Assembly: GCF_021028955.1 (NCBI RefSeq)
Contig: NZ_JAIWPE010000020.1
Span: 90,401-154,400, forward strand
DNA: 64,000 bases
Direction of reading: 5' to 3'
Source of the DNA: Salipaludibacillus sp. CUR1
GTDB taxonomy: Bacteria; Bacillota; Bacilli; Bacillales; Salisediminibacteriaceae
Below the pieces are notes generated by a model that ran no database searches, was not told the DNA's origin, and saw only the letters and a list, made by a program, of their open reading frames with translations. The position numbers and the translations under genes are program-made. Positions 15,025 through 25,442 of this stretch are shown piece by piece; within the stretch, counting starts at the first letter, position 1, and each line of letters opens with the position of its first letter.

Positions 15025-16863
15025 TTATCTCTTGCTCATTTCTTTGTAAATAAGAGAATCATTATTTACGAGAGCTTCAAATAATTTATTATTGGAAAAT
15101 TTCTTTTGCGTGTTGAAATATTTCTCATTAATATGGATATGTTCAAACCAATCTGTAAGCAACAGGTCAATATCGTAGTTTTTCCATTTGAAAGTTATAT
15201 GATTGCCATTCCATTGAAAGTCACTTAGATTAGTAGTCTTGTTTGTTCTTATATGAGTCGCAAATGTGACCACTTCTCCGGTTTTTTGCTGAGTTAATAA
15301 ATCACTCGGCTCCCACTCCTGATAATAGAAAGAAGACCAGCCCCTGACAGGATTTTGTTGTCCCCGAAAATGGTCAAATTCAGCCTCATCGAGGACATTA
15401 GAGATATATAACATATCGTTATCCTCATAAGCAGAAACCATTTCTTTATTAATCTTTCTCGTTTTCAATTTAGGATGAAGGTTGTAAATGAGTTCCCCCG
15501 TATTTTCCATGCCGCCTTTTATAATATCGAGAATTAAAATATCTGTTGGTTTTAAATAGAAAATAACTCTTCTATGGACGGCGTTTTTTGACAGAGCGTG
15601 AAAACCGGACGCATAACCAATATTTTTTAAAGATAAGAAACTGGTAATATCACTTAAACCGATATATTTTCTTCTAAGTTCCGTTTCTTCGTTGTTGATT
15701 CTGACCGTATTGTGCCCGAACGCAGAAGTCACATACTGTCTCTCTTCTTTGTCATACTGATAGCTGAATTTTCCTGCATCAGTCAGTAAAGGCATACCTT
15801 GAGAGTAAAACGTAAAGGCCAGGTCATCATGATGTTTATGAACCCTGGAATTAAAGGCACTGTAAAATGTCAGCTGGGAGGTTTCCTCGTCGTTATTCCA
15901 GTCACTTCGATAAATAGCATATCCCCCATCACTGAAAAACGCGTCATTCGGCAGATCAATTTCTTCATTGTTTTTACCTTTAATAGAGTTGAGAATTCTT
16001 AACAGGTTATCTGAGATAGACCCCCAGTAATGCTTATTTATGTTAAAGGTTTGCGCTTCACTGTCCCCGATAGTTTGAAATTTCCCATCAGGCTGAAGCA
16101 TGTAAATAAAGAAACGGATTATTTTTTCCAGTTTTCTTCCGAGTTCTTCTACTTCCTCATCCCCCGCCTGAATCAGGATATGATTAAAAGCCAGAAGCCT
16201 TTGGGCAATAATATAAATATAGTGAGGAGAATGTTCCAGATATGATCCGTCCTCCGCAAACAGGTTATTCAACTGCTTCCAAAATCTTTCTCTTGCCAGT
16301 TTGATCCATTCTTCAGCCCGGGGAGCGTTCCGGAAAACATTTGCTCCAATATAGAGGGCAATATCCTGATCCAATCCATGATTGTGATTTGGCATATAAA
16401 AGCTTTCATCTGACAGCTTCTCCATATGTTCAGCAGCTATTTCCGTCATGTAGGATTCCTCTTGCTTGTCCCCTGCCTCATTGAAATTTAAATAAAGCTT
16501 GCTGATCTGTATCAGCCTGATAGCAGTAGTATGGTCATGCCATCCCATAACTGAGGGAGATTCAGGCGAATTACCGTGATGCCATTTAAACACTATTTCT
16601 TTGGCTAACTGTAATTTATCTGGGTTACCGTCCACTTTATAAGAGTCGATCAAGTAAGCGACACTAACTAAACAATGATGCCAGAAAAGCCAGCTGCGAT
16701 CATGAACATCCGCATTCCACAAATTACTGTCAGAGAGGGCGACACTGCTGTACCGGGCGCTCACCCTGTAAATTCCTGCTTTATAATCTTCATAGATCTT
16801 TTCCAGCTGTTCCTCATCATTAATTGTACTGTGCATATTTAAAATATCTTTTGAAGCTAACAT
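15025..16863 (-). CDS. Heparinase II/III-family polysaccharide lyase
   Basis: This 612-residue protein has an N-terminal alpha/alpha toroid (about 1-300, with WLFWHHCLVSVAYLID, MGWHDHTTAIRL and YMPNHNHGLDQ) and a C-terminal heparinase-type beta-sandwich from about 310 (GGYAIYRSDWN, RVHKHHDDLAFTFYSQGMPLLTDAGKFSY). The NHNHG and HKHHDD motifs fit the catalytic region of uronate lyases. There is no signal peptide. Such lyases occur in surface-polymer loci, where they may trim or release uronic-acid polymers, consistent with ManNAcA production next door. A strong AGGAGG precedes the ATG, and the gene lies 19 bases after the CgeB-like gene. Confidence 0.85.
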   Translation of the reverse strand: MLASKDILNMHSTINDEEQLEKIYEDYKAGIYRVSARYSSVALSDSNLWNADVHDRSWLFWHHCLVSVAYLIDSYKVDGNPDKLQLAKEIVFKWHHGNSPESPSVMGWHDHTTAIRLIQISKLYLNFNEAGDKQEESYMTEIAAEHMEKLSDESFYMPNHNHGLDQDIALYIGANVFRNAPRAEEWIKLARERFWKQLNNLFAEDGSYLEHSPHYIYIIAQRLLAFNHILIQAGDEEVEELGRKLEKIIRFFIYMLQPDGKFQTIGDSEAQTFNINKHYWGSISDNLLRILNSIKGKNNEEIDLPNDAFFSDGGYAIYRSDWNNDEETSQLTFYSAFNSRVHKHHDDLAFTFYSQGMPLLTDAGKFSYQYDKEERQYVTSAFGHNTVRINNEETELRRKYIGLSDITSFLSLKNIGYASGFHALSKNAVHRRVIFYLKPTDILILDIIKGGMENTGELIYNLHPKLKTRKINKEMVSAYEDNDMLYISNVLDEAEFDHFRGQQNPVRGWSSFYYQEWEPSDLLTQQKTGEVVTFATHIRTNKTTNLSDFQWNGNHITFKWKNYDIDLLLTDWFEHIHINEKYFNTQKKFSNNKLFEALVNNDSLIYKEMSKR

Positions 16864-16882
16864 AGCGCCTCCTTAAGTAAGG

Positions 16883-19800
16883 TCATTCCAAAACCAGTAC
16901 TTTTGCTCCGGAGTCCAGGAATCTCTTACTCTCATGTTCGTTAAATATAATATTAAAAGTTTCATCTACAGACAGTAAATTGAATACATCCTTCTTATAA
17001 GCTGACTTGTCATGATTTATATTTTTACTGGAGGCCCAGCTGCCTTTGCAGCTTTCATTCACTTCAATAACTTCCGGATCAGAGTAAAGGGCAGCTAAAG
17101 AAATATCCAGTAAATGGTGAGTCTCATAATCAGAATAAGCATCCATAACCGCAATATAAGGAGAGTCTACAGCTTCGTTAATGTTTGCATACAGATCTTT
17201 ATATTCTCTCTCATTAAACACCATGACTTCTTTGTCAAAGTCCTCTTCAATCAGGTAATCTAATACTTCCTCACTGCTGGTAATTAAGTGAAGTTCCTTA
17301 GATGACAATGTCTGCTTGGCAAAGTTTTTCAGGATAAGATCCGCTTCTTCGATATTTTGGACACGGCTTATGACAGAGACAGGCTGCTTCTCTTTAACAT
17401 AGGGCAAATTTAAAGTGGCAGTAAGAGATTCCAGCCGGTGTGCATAAGTGTGTTCACTTAACACCCTTCTAATTCCTTCAGATGTAACTTTTCGGTAATA
17501 GTCCCCGTCATGAAAAATTTTCTCTATAAATTCCGCGATGTCTTCCTCAGACTCCGAAACTGATACTAAGTCTCCAAACGTTTCTTCAACTCCAACTGAA
17601 TACGTGCTGATAATCGGCGTGCCGGATGCCAGGCCTTCGTACACCCTTCTCGCAAACATCGTAGGAGAATCTTTAACCGTACTGACATTAATCATTGCTT
17701 TATAGCCTTTATAAGCTTTATCAATTTCGTAATATTTCAGGCTTCCTTTAATATAAGGTTCTAAATATTCCGGGAAGCGGTTATTCGGCAGAAGACCCTG
17801 TTTTATCTTTTCATAGTTCCGGTCGTAAATAGACAAACCGTACGGCATGGCCTGGTCGAAAATTCTTAACATATCTTCAGACCGCTTTTCGTGTTTTTTA
17901 TAATAGGAGCCTGCAAAGCTTATGCCGTCTTTTCTTTCCCCGATTGACAGCGGGTTGTGAATTTTAGGCTGGGCGGCGAACTGCAGAACATCGACCCGAT
18001 CATGTCCGCATGCTCTTTTGTAATCTTCCACAACATTAATATCTGTCGTAAAAACATAATCAAATAGTTTTGCTGTATTGATAAAATGCTCGAAATGCAC
18101 AGGATCTTCCTTATTCCAGAAAACGGTTGGAATATTGTTTTCCCTGCACCAGGCGATTAAACGGCTTAGGTCCTTTACTGACTCCTCATCTGCATACTGG
18201 ACCTTTTTTGCCCATTGGCCATTATTTCCCCGCCAGGCTGATTCCACCATTAATAGATCAGGCTGTTCTTCAGTTAAAATTTCTCTCCAGTTATCCGGGC
18301 CAAAGGAAATAAGGTTGCATTCAGCGCCGTAACAAGCTGACGTAAATTCGTCAAAAATAGCGGCCATTTTTAAGGATCGCAAAGGTTTTACTCCATTTAA
18401 ACGGAACATACCTGGTTCTTTTGAACTGAGCCATTCCATGTCTCCTCCGGTCTGCCGGACCGGATAAGAATTTATGAAAAAATCCTTAACTTCCGCATGA
18501 ACTGTGCCGATAATAAGAAGGGATATCCTGCACCTTGTTACATGATCTTTAAATTTTAAAACATTCATTTCATTTGTTTTCAGCTGATGAACCTGAACCT
18601 TTTCATGTTCTGAGTAGCTAATGATAATGGGGGTGACCATCCCGCTGCCGCTTTCTTCCGCTTCAATAAATACTTCATAGTAGCTGTCGGATGAGACAGG
18701 GAAAATCGATTCATCAGGCACCTTGCTGAAGCTGTTATTGGTCACGTTATAAGAAATATAATTCTTTTCCGTCTCTTTCTGGTCAGCTCCGATCAGAAGC
18801 TTGCCGTCTTCACTTATTGTATTGAGGTTATTTGGTTTAGGATTAAACCATTTATTTTCATCCATCTCGACAATTGTTAAATGCTCTGATTTTTTCTTAA
18901 TTTCTGTTATACCGACCTGCAAACCGGAAGCTTCTCCTTCACCTCTCACTCTCAGGAACGGCCTGATAGCTGTAACCTCATCTTTGAACGTGACTAAATG
19001 AGTATCATTCATCGGAATAGACTTCATGTCAATAGTCTCTCCCTGCTCGGAGAAGCCGGCTATAACAAGGTCAATTACCAGTTCTCCTGCCGCTTTGGCA
19101 GAAAAACCAAAATGGTAGTAGCTTGATGGGCAGTGGGTCAAAGGCAAATGTTCCGTTTCCAACGGAACGTTTACTTCCTTGTCTTCAAACAAAGAAAGAT
19201 AAGAAAAACGGTTACCTTCTAAACCGGATGTTAAATTATCTTCGTTTAACTCGAGGGCATCCTGATCCAAATCAGCAATAAACAGACTGTTTTCCGTCAG
19301 GCTCATCGTATGGTCAAAATCTCTTAGTTGAATACCCGACACCTGGCTGCTCTGATGACCCGGAGATGAATTGCCGGGTAGAAAAAATGAATTTGCAGGT
19401 CTCTTTTTGACTGAAGCAGCCTTTGAAAATCCCTCAAATGACGTGTCGTTAATCTGTATATCATTTAATTTCACTAAGCCTGAGCCTTTAACTCTTAATG
19501 CCAGCCGGAAATGTTCGATACCCTCCGTCTGAAAATTTGCTGCTGCCCGTTCATTGATGGTTTTAATTTGGAGCATTTCAGTTTTTTTATGGTTTTTATA
19601 GCCAATTAAAAAAAGCGTCAATTCTATGCTTTCATCGACTTTCCCATTTATAAGCACTTCCATGTTATTGGAAGCAATATTTATATCAGCAGCTGGCATT
19701 TGGCCGAAATCAACATTAGGTTCCATATATGAAAAATAGACATGGCCGCCGTCAGGGATGGAAAAGGTGACTCCGTTTGTGCCGGCAGAAAAAAACAAAT

Positions 19801-19945
19801 CTGTTTTCTGGTTGTAAAACCACGGAGCTTCTCCCATTTTATAAATAATCTCACGGGAATCAGGGCTTTTTTTTATGTCGGAAAGGAGTTCCTGCTTTCT
19901 TTTCATAACTTTATTTAATTGACTCTCCAGTACTTCAAAATCCAA
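16883..19945 (-). CDS. Large CgeB-like glycosyltransferase
   Basis: This roughly 1,020-residue protein has three parts. Residues about 1-500 are beta-rich repeats (two or three copies of an SxYEVFIxAEESGSG-like carbohydrate-binding fold). Residues about 510-820 resemble CgeB/GT-B glycosyltransferases (DNWREILTEEQPDLLMVESAW, IPTVFWNKEDPVHFEHF, RRVYEGLASGTPIISTYSVG). A shorter GT-A-like remnant follows (VISRVQNIEEADLILKNFAKQ). The frame is open from ATG 19981, overlapping the methyltransferase gene by 34 bases. The TTG at 19945 sits 2 bases after that gene's stop with AAAGGGG 7 bases upstream, so I prefer it. It probably adds sugars to the polymer; donor and acceptor are unknown. Confidence 0.8.
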   Translation of the reverse strand: MDFEVLESQLNKVMKRKQELLSDIKKSPDSREIIYKMGEAPWFYNQKTDLFFSAGTNGVTFSIPDGGHVYFSYMEPNVDFGQMPAADINIASNNMEVLINGKVDESIELTLFLIGYKNHKKTEMLQIKTINERAAANFQTEGIEHFRLALRVKGSGLVKLNDIQINDTSFEGFSKAASVKKRPANSFFLPGNSSPGHQSSQVSGIQLRDFDHTMSLTENSLFIADLDQDALELNEDNLTSGLEGNRFSYLSLFEDKEVNVPLETEHLPLTHCPSSYYHFGFSAKAAGELVIDLVIAGFSEQGETIDMKSIPMNDTHLVTFKDEVTAIRPFLRVRGEGEASGLQVGITEIKKKSEHLTIVEMDENKWFNPKPNNLNTISEDGKLLIGADQKETEKNYISYNVTNNSFSKVPDESIFPVSSDSYYEVFIEAEESGSGMVTPIIISYSEHEKVQVHQLKTNEMNVLKFKDHVTRCRISLLIIGTVHAEVKDFFINSYPVRQTGGDMEWLSSKEPGMFRLNGVKPLRSLKMAAIFDEFTSACYGAECNLISFGPDNWREILTEEQPDLLMVESAWRGNNGQWAKKVQYADEESVKDLSRLIAWCRENNIPTVFWNKEDPVHFEHFINTAKLFDYVFTTDINVVEDYKRACGHDRVDVLQFAAQPKIHNPLSIGERKDGISFAGSYYKKHEKRSEDMLRIFDQAMPYGLSIYDRNYEKIKQGLLPNNRFPEYLEPYIKGSLKYYEIDKAYKGYKAMINVSTVKDSPTMFARRVYEGLASGTPIISTYSVGVEETFGDLVSVSESEEDIAEFIEKIFHDGDYYRKVTSEGIRRVLSEHTYAHRLESLTATLNLPYVKEKQPVSVISRVQNIEEADLILKNFAKQTLSSKELHLITSSEEVLDYLIEEDFDKEVMVFNEREYKDLYANINEAVDSPYIAVMDAYSDYETHHLLDISLAALYSDPEVIEVNESCKGSWASSKNINHDKSAYKKDVFNLLSVDETFNIIFNEHESKRFLDSGAKVLVLE

Positions 19946-19947
19946 TT

Positions 19948-21792
19948 TTAATCCCCTTTCTTTAAAAGTTTTTTTCTCCATCCCCAGTAGGCGATTGTTA
20001 AACGGTTCATCCTCGACTTCTTTAAGTTCTCATATCTTGTTTGAATGATTTGGGACTTGTTAATTGTTTCCTTGAGTTCTTTCAAAAGTGTTTCTTTTTC
20101 TCCAAGCTCGGTATACAGCTCCTCCTTCAGCTTCTGAATTTCTTTCGCCTGTCTGTTAGACACACTATGGTAATCATTCTTCAGGTCTAAGTTTTTCTGA
20201 ATCAGAGCATCCCGTTCCTTAGCGAGCCTTACTGCTTCCTCTGACTCTTCAGCAGTTTGAGCCGGATATCTGGTTTCTCCCTGTGCAGAAGCCATTTCTT
20301 CTTTAAATTCTGTCAGGAGATTCTCATAATCTTCCAGCTGGCCGGCAAATTCTTCTTTTACCCGGATGTTCTCTTCCCTTGCTTCTTCAATCATTTGAGA
20401 CTGGGCGTAATTAATGTCCTGAAGAGAGGAATGTTCCTCTTCCAGTTCATCGACTGTTTGACGAAGCGTGCTGTTTTCTTCCATCACTCTTTCTTCTTTA
20501 TCACGGAGCTCTGAATTCGCAGCCAGTACTTGATTCAGTTCAGAAGAGAGGATATCTTTTGCCGATGTCACTTGTTCCAATTCTTTTTCCGTTTCTTTGT
20601 TAGACTCTCTTAAGTCATCAAGACGTGAGAAAAGCTCGTTTTTTTCCTCAGTCACATTGCGAAGCATCGCCTGAGTGTCTTTATTCGTCCGGCTCAGTTC
20701 TTCCAGCTGGGTTAACAGTTTCTTCTCGTTTTCTGAACTCTCAGCCATAAACTTTGTGAAAGCTTCCCGCTGGTCAATCAGTTCAATGACAAGATCCCCG
20801 TGATGGCTGTCCTGTTGAACAAATTGCTCATTATGTTTTTCAGCCAGATCCTCCTGTTTCCGAATCAGTTCTTTAATCACCGTTACCAGCTGGTCAGGCG
20901 CCGAATCGTTCTGCTGAAGGTTATATAAGTCTTTCAACAAACCGAGTATATCGTCGTTATCATTCTTATGGCACTCAGCTTCCAAGGCCTTCTCAAGTTC
21001 TTTAATCCTGGAATGCAATTCAGCCGTTTTCTCTTTTTCTTCGGCTAATTGTTCACTCACTCTGATGAACTCTTCTTCAGCCTTCTGGTTCTTTTCTTTT
21101 ATAGATTCAGCCTGTGACTTTAAACGGTCAATCCTGTCCAGAAGTTCTCTTTCAATCGTATAGAACGCTTCCTCCGATTTTTTAATTAAGTCGCTGGAGA
21201 GCGTGTCAGGCACTGAACTGACAGTTGATTTTCTGGTCCCAGTAAATCCGATCCACTTGCCAAAAAATTCGACCTGATCGATCGCCACATAAGGCGAGAT
21301 TTCGTCTGCTATTTCCCTTAAATAAAGCGTCCGCTTATGATCGGGAAAGTCGTTAATTCCGAAAGGCACGGTAATGATCAGGCGCCCGTTATCCTTTAAT
21401 AACGAATAGGCTTTTTGAAGGATCGCTTCGGAACTGACAAAGTGCTCAAGCACTTCAGTAATGGCAACCGTGTCGTACAGGTTACTTTTGAAATCCATAG
21501 TCAGAAAGTCCGCTTCGATAAATTCAACATTTTCCCGGGTGGACGCCGTTTCAGCCTCCAACGCTTTCGCAGCATAAGCAATACTTTCTGCGGAAATATC
21601 CACCCCGGTGGCCCGTTTGCCTTCGCGCCCCAGCAGGATCGTAAGCAGCCCCTGGCTGCATCCTGCGTCTAAAATCGTTTGGCCGGCTGCATTCCGGGCA
21701 ATCCAGTGGATTCTGTTTTTCGTTTTTTCAGCCATCCGCTGGCCTAACTTTCCGTAGTAAGCCTCGGATACCCGATCCTGAAATTGTTCCAC
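19948..21792 (-). CDS. SAM-dependent methyltransferase fused to a long coiled coil
   Basis: This 614-residue protein has a class I methyltransferase domain at residues about 25-190 (motif I TILDAGCSQGLLTILLG, acidic loop VDIS, then VAITEVLEHF). About 370 residues of uninterrupted coiled coil follow (roughly 210-580), and a basic tail ends in RMNRLTIAYWGWRKKLLKK. The coiled coil may act as a ruler or scaffold, as in WbdD-like chain-length terminators that cap O-antigen by methylation; that role is inference. The start is GTG with AGGAGG. Its 3' end overlaps or abuts the CgeB-like gene. Confidence 0.85.
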   Translation of the reverse strand: MEQFQDRVSEAYYGKLGQRMAEKTKNRIHWIARNAAGQTILDAGCSQGLLTILLGREGKRATGVDISAESIAYAAKALEAETASTRENVEFIEADFLTMDFKSNLYDTVAITEVLEHFVSSEAILQKAYSLLKDNGRLIITVPFGINDFPDHKRTLYLREIADEISPYVAIDQVEFFGKWIGFTGTRKSTVSSVPDTLSSDLIKKSEEAFYTIERELLDRIDRLKSQAESIKEKNQKAEEEFIRVSEQLAEEKEKTAELHSRIKELEKALEAECHKNDNDDILGLLKDLYNLQQNDSAPDQLVTVIKELIRKQEDLAEKHNEQFVQQDSHHGDLVIELIDQREAFTKFMAESSENEKKLLTQLEELSRTNKDTQAMLRNVTEEKNELFSRLDDLRESNKETEKELEQVTSAKDILSSELNQVLAANSELRDKEERVMEENSTLRQTVDELEEEHSSLQDINYAQSQMIEEAREENIRVKEEFAGQLEDYENLLTEFKEEMASAQGETRYPAQTAEESEEAVRLAKERDALIQKNLDLKNDYHSVSNRQAKEIQKLKEELYTELGEKETLLKELKETINKSQIIQTRYENLKKSRMNRLTIAYWGWRKKLLKKGD

Positions 21793-21804
21793 GCTGATTT
21801 CCTC

Positions 21805-23127
21805 CTAGTCCGTCTTCATTGATGCGGGCGAATTATCCGACATCACTTCTAAATCATTGTAAATTTCCAGCAGCTTGTTCTTTTCCAGGTTCCAGTTATA
21901 GCGGTGTTTGGCAGTGCTGCACCGGGCACTCATCTGCTCGACCTGGTCAGGGCTGCCCAGCAAATCATTCACTTTTTCAGCAATGTCATTCGGGTCATGC
22001 GAATCCACACAGACCCCTGTCCCTTCCTCCTCCACTACTTTCCTAATTTCAGGAAAACCGCAAGCGACGACTGGGACGCCTGCCATCATATATTCAAACA
22101 GTTTATTTGATGACGCTGAATAGTGGTTAAAACAGACATTATTCAGAACTTGAAACCCTATATAGCCGTTCTTCGTATATGAAGGAAGGTTTTCGAGCGG
22201 GACTTTAGGAAGGAATTTAATCCGGCCTTCAAGCCCCATGTCTTTGACCATCTTTTGAAGGTCAGTCTTTATCCGGCCATCGCCAATAAAGACAAGCGTT
22301 CCTTCTTTAATCATCGGCATGGCCTTCACAAGCTTATCGAGCCCGCGTCCTGTCTGTATGCCGCCCTGATACAGCAATATTCTTTCTGATTCAGGAAGGC
22401 CAAGTTCTTTATGAAGAGGATAAAGCGTGACCTCGTTTTCCTGCATAAACGGGTAATTATGGAGAACTTCGGGATAAAAACCGTACACATCCTCGTTATA
22501 TTTGGCTCTCGTATGGTTTTCTACGATCATCACATCAGTAAATGTAAGCCACAGTTTTTCCAGGCGGGCATACATTTTACTTTCATAACCCGTGCGGCTT
22601 GTCTGGACTTCATGAGAGTCATAGATAAGCGGCTTTCTTTTAATTCTGAGCTTTGAACACAAAATGCCCTGCGGCAGCGTGTTTAAATCATTTGAATGAT
22701 AGAGGTCATATGATCCGCGCAGTCCTTTTGAGACCATTCTCATGAATATATTGAATCTGATCCAGACGGTTCGCACTTTCGTTTGCGCAGCTAAAAATAA
22801 CGTAAGTACAATTAACCCGGTTAGAAGGGGAAACGTATAAAAAGATAGAAATAACAGCGTCAATGGAATAACGGCGGCTGGTTTATACTTTTTAAAAAGA
22901 CGGAGCGTTCTTTGAAGTAACTGCAGCAAGGCCGGATACCTTCTAACCCTGTGCACGTGAAAATTCTCATTCACTTTTTCAAACTTTGCGAGACCAGGCT
23001 CGCCCGGATCATGGATAGCCATTAAATCCACACGGTAGCCGGACTCTGAAAGAGCCGTGCATTCTCTCATGACTCTCGCATCATTTGTAAAATGGTTCCA
23101 GACAAACATACATACTTTTTTACTCAT
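21805..23127 (-). CDS. GT4-family glycosyltransferase with membrane hairpin
   Basis: This 440-residue GT-B glycosyltransferase begins with KVCMFVWNHFTNDARVMRECTAL. A hydrophobic hairpin at about residues 82-115 (AVIPLTLLFLSFYTFPLLTGLIVLTLFLAA) should anchor it to the membrane. The donor-binding half carries LLYQGGIQTGRGLDKL, FIGDG and SNKLFEYMMAGVPVVACGFPE, the retaining GT4 signature. It would add one sugar to the lipid-linked polymer at the inner membrane face. It lies 17 bases after the upstream glycosyltransferase and 12 before the methyltransferase gene. Confidence 0.88.
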   Translation of the reverse strand: MSKKVCMFVWNHFTNDARVMRECTALSESGYRVDLMAIHDPGEPGLAKFEKVNENFHVHRVRRYPALLQLLQRTLRLFKKYKPAAVIPLTLLFLSFYTFPLLTGLIVLTLFLAAQTKVRTVWIRFNIFMRMVSKGLRGSYDLYHSNDLNTLPQGILCSKLRIKRKPLIYDSHEVQTSRTGYESKMYARLEKLWLTFTDVMIVENHTRAKYNEDVYGFYPEVLHNYPFMQENEVTLYPLHKELGLPESERILLYQGGIQTGRGLDKLVKAMPMIKEGTLVFIGDGRIKTDLQKMVKDMGLEGRIKFLPKVPLENLPSYTKNGYIGFQVLNNVCFNHYSASSNKLFEYMMAGVPVVACGFPEIRKVVEEEGTGVCVDSHDPNDIAEKVNDLLGSPDQVEQMSARCSTAKHRYNWNLEKNKLLEIYNDLEVMSDNSPASMKTD

Positions 23128-23144
23128 TTCTTATCAACCTTATT

Positions 23145-24386
23145 TCATTCCTGGATTTCTAAATCGGCCTGACGGTTCGTCGTCTGTTTATTACCAACGA
23201 GCCATGTGAGCCTGTCAATGTTTTTCTCCCACAGAAAATTGTCCTTTACAAAGGCTTTTCCATTGTCTGAGGCTTGCCTGCTGTAGGAAGGGTTGTTTTT
23301 CAAATATAAAATATAATTAATCATTTCAGAGACATTACGCTCTTCAGAGACAAACCCTACCTTCGCCTTTTCAATCGTTTGTTTCGAGAAGCCTGATACA
23401 GAAGCGATCACCGGCACCCCGCAAGTCATGTAATCAATAACCTTGCCCGGCAGCACTGTCTTAAAGACATCACTGTTATTTAGAGTCACAATTCCTGCAT
23501 GGTGTTCTGCCATGATTTTTAAACATTCTTTTCTGGAGAGGGGGTTATATATGGAAATATTTGTAAAATTCTTCACATAACACTCTTCGGCGAATTTTTT
23601 CCTGTTCACCCCGTAACCAATCACACTTAGCTGAATGTCTTGTTTTTCCAATTCTCCTGCAAGGTTAATAAGCATATCGACGTCTTGAGCCATTCCTATA
23701 TTCCCTGCATAGATAACTTTAAACTTTTTACCTTTCTCTCTTGATTCAGCGGCCAATTCATCATTGTTAGCAGCATTCGGCACGAAAGTAATTTTGCCGT
23801 CCTTAATTTGAGCGGCTTTTTTTATATAACTGATAAATCCTTCGCTGTTCACTATAATCTGGTCCGCCCCTTTATATAGCCTTTTTTCCAGCCATCTGAA
23901 AATAGAGATTATAAATGAATAATTAAAGACTTTAACTCCTTTTAATGATTCGGGCCATAAGTCTCTTACGTCTAATATCAGCCTGCTTCGGAACCGGTAC
24001 TTAGCGACCAGGCCGACAAGCGCCGTAAAGATCGGCGGGGAAGTGACCAACACCGCCTCATACTTATGCTTATCCTTTAAAATAAACATCAGCATTTTAA
24101 AGGCAATTTTTAAATAGTAAACGAGTCGGTTAACGATGTTTCGAGAGTAGGTTTTGTTTGCCACCTTTACACGGTTAATTTTCGTGTCAGCATTCAAACC
24201 TTCGTCATCCCAGAATTGCTCGTCCCCATAAATCTCCTTATCAGGGTAGGTAGGTTCGGTCGTAAGGACGTAAACGTCATGCCCTTTTCTCTGGAGCTGG
24301 GTATATATATTTTTAATTCTGTTCCCGGCACTTCCAACTTCAGGATAGAAGTTTTGGGAAATAATCAGGATTTTATTAGTTGACAT
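23145..24386 (-). CDS. GT4-family glycosyltransferase (WbuB-like)
   Basis: This 413-residue retaining glycosyltransferase begins ILIISQNFYPEVGSAGNRIKNIYTQLQRKGHDVYVLTTEPTYP, the start usual for WbuB/WcaI-like enzymes that transfer amino sugars. The acceptor half is basic and amphipathic (RNIVNRLVYYLKIAFKMLMFI), suggesting membrane association. The donor half has VIYAGNIGMAQDVDMLINLA and PGKVIDYMTCGVPVIASVSG. It is the first gene of the polysaccharide locus; transcription must begin in the long gap to its right. Confidence 0.88.
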   Translation of the reverse strand: MSTNKILIISQNFYPEVGSAGNRIKNIYTQLQRKGHDVYVLTTEPTYPDKEIYGDEQFWDDEGLNADTKINRVKVANKTYSRNIVNRLVYYLKIAFKMLMFILKDKHKYEAVLVTSPPIFTALVGLVAKYRFRSRLILDVRDLWPESLKGVKVFNYSFIISIFRWLEKRLYKGADQIIVNSEGFISYIKKAAQIKDGKITFVPNAANNDELAAESREKGKKFKVIYAGNIGMAQDVDMLINLAGELEKQDIQLSVIGYGVNRKKFAEECYVKNFTNISIYNPLSRKECLKIMAEHHAGIVTLNNSDVFKTVLPGKVIDYMTCGVPVIASVSGFSKQTIEKAKVGFVSEERNVSEMINYILYLKNNPSYSRQASDNGKAFVKDNFLWEKNIDRLTWLVGNKQTTNRQADLEIQE

Positions 24387-25442
24387 CTAATCTCTCCAAA
24401 CCGAATAATACGTACTATAACTCTAAGGAAACAGCTTCTGCCGGACAATCTGTCTACCACACCATAAAGCGTCCATTAATTTGAACGCTCCTCCATCGTA
24501 TTAAAATCATGCGTTTTAACAGTGTTCATTCACCTTAACCGTTCGTTTTTTTGAATGTGGTTCATGTTAACACATTTAACAGACAACTGACAGAGATGGC
24601 AGAACAGCATAATTAGTAAAATATCCTAATTAGATAAACCTACTACAAGACGACTTAGTCTCTTAGTCCTTTAACTCTACAAACCAGCTTATAGTCTTCA
24701 TCCTTACAGATGAAACATTTGTATATATCTGGGTAAATTGCGCCAATGGTGACTTATTCATTTCTCTTGTAGGCTTTCTGTCGGATTTCTGTGTATGAAA
24801 GTCCTTAAAAATAATTCCTGTCTACTGTTATGGGATACTCTAACATGAGAGGTAGGGATTAAACAAAGTGGGAAAATTTACAGGGGGGATCCGGTCTAAT
24901 GCCAGGCGAGGAAAGGGATGGGACAACTTTCCTAATATATATTAAAACATTCAGAATATTATTTACATATTTTTTTAGCATGTGTCACATTTTCTTAATG
25001 TTATAAATAATAGGAAGTTTTAAGTATAAACAAAAGATATGATTATCCAATCAGTTAGATTGCTATGGAGGAGCAGAGGGCCTCATAAAACATAACCCTC
25101 AGATGGAAAGTTTTAACAACGCGCTTATAAACGGGAATAAATAACCATCCCAGTGAAAGCCTAAAAAAAGAGACAAATATGTTTCTAAACAGGCTTAAAT
25201 AAGGAGTTTATTCTTCTTAACTCCAGCAGCTTATATCCTTTCTGCGTTTAATTACGTGCAGTTGTTTCAACTTTTATCCATAATATAAGGCCCTTTACTC
25301 TATTGTACAGAACCGAAATTATTACTACGGTTAAAATAGTCAGCTATGCAATTTTGTGACACGTTTCTTTTGCAGATCACCCTTTTTCCATTGGTCAGTG
25401 TGAGGGTGTCTAAATGAACAAGTTAAACCGGAGGGCCGCCCC
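24387..25442. other. One-kilobase intergenic region upstream of the polysaccharide locus
   Basis: No frame with a credible ribosome site is visible on either strand. The leftmost few hundred bases presumably contain the promoter of the leftward polysaccharide locus, but I cannot pick one -35/-10 pair with confidence. The region is AT-rich with scattered short inverted repeats. Confidence 0.5.

Noticed and set aside
24893..24908. TAATGCCAGGCGAG shared with 28393
   Set aside because: A 14-base match in two non-coding regions with no similarity on either side; too little to call a repeat.
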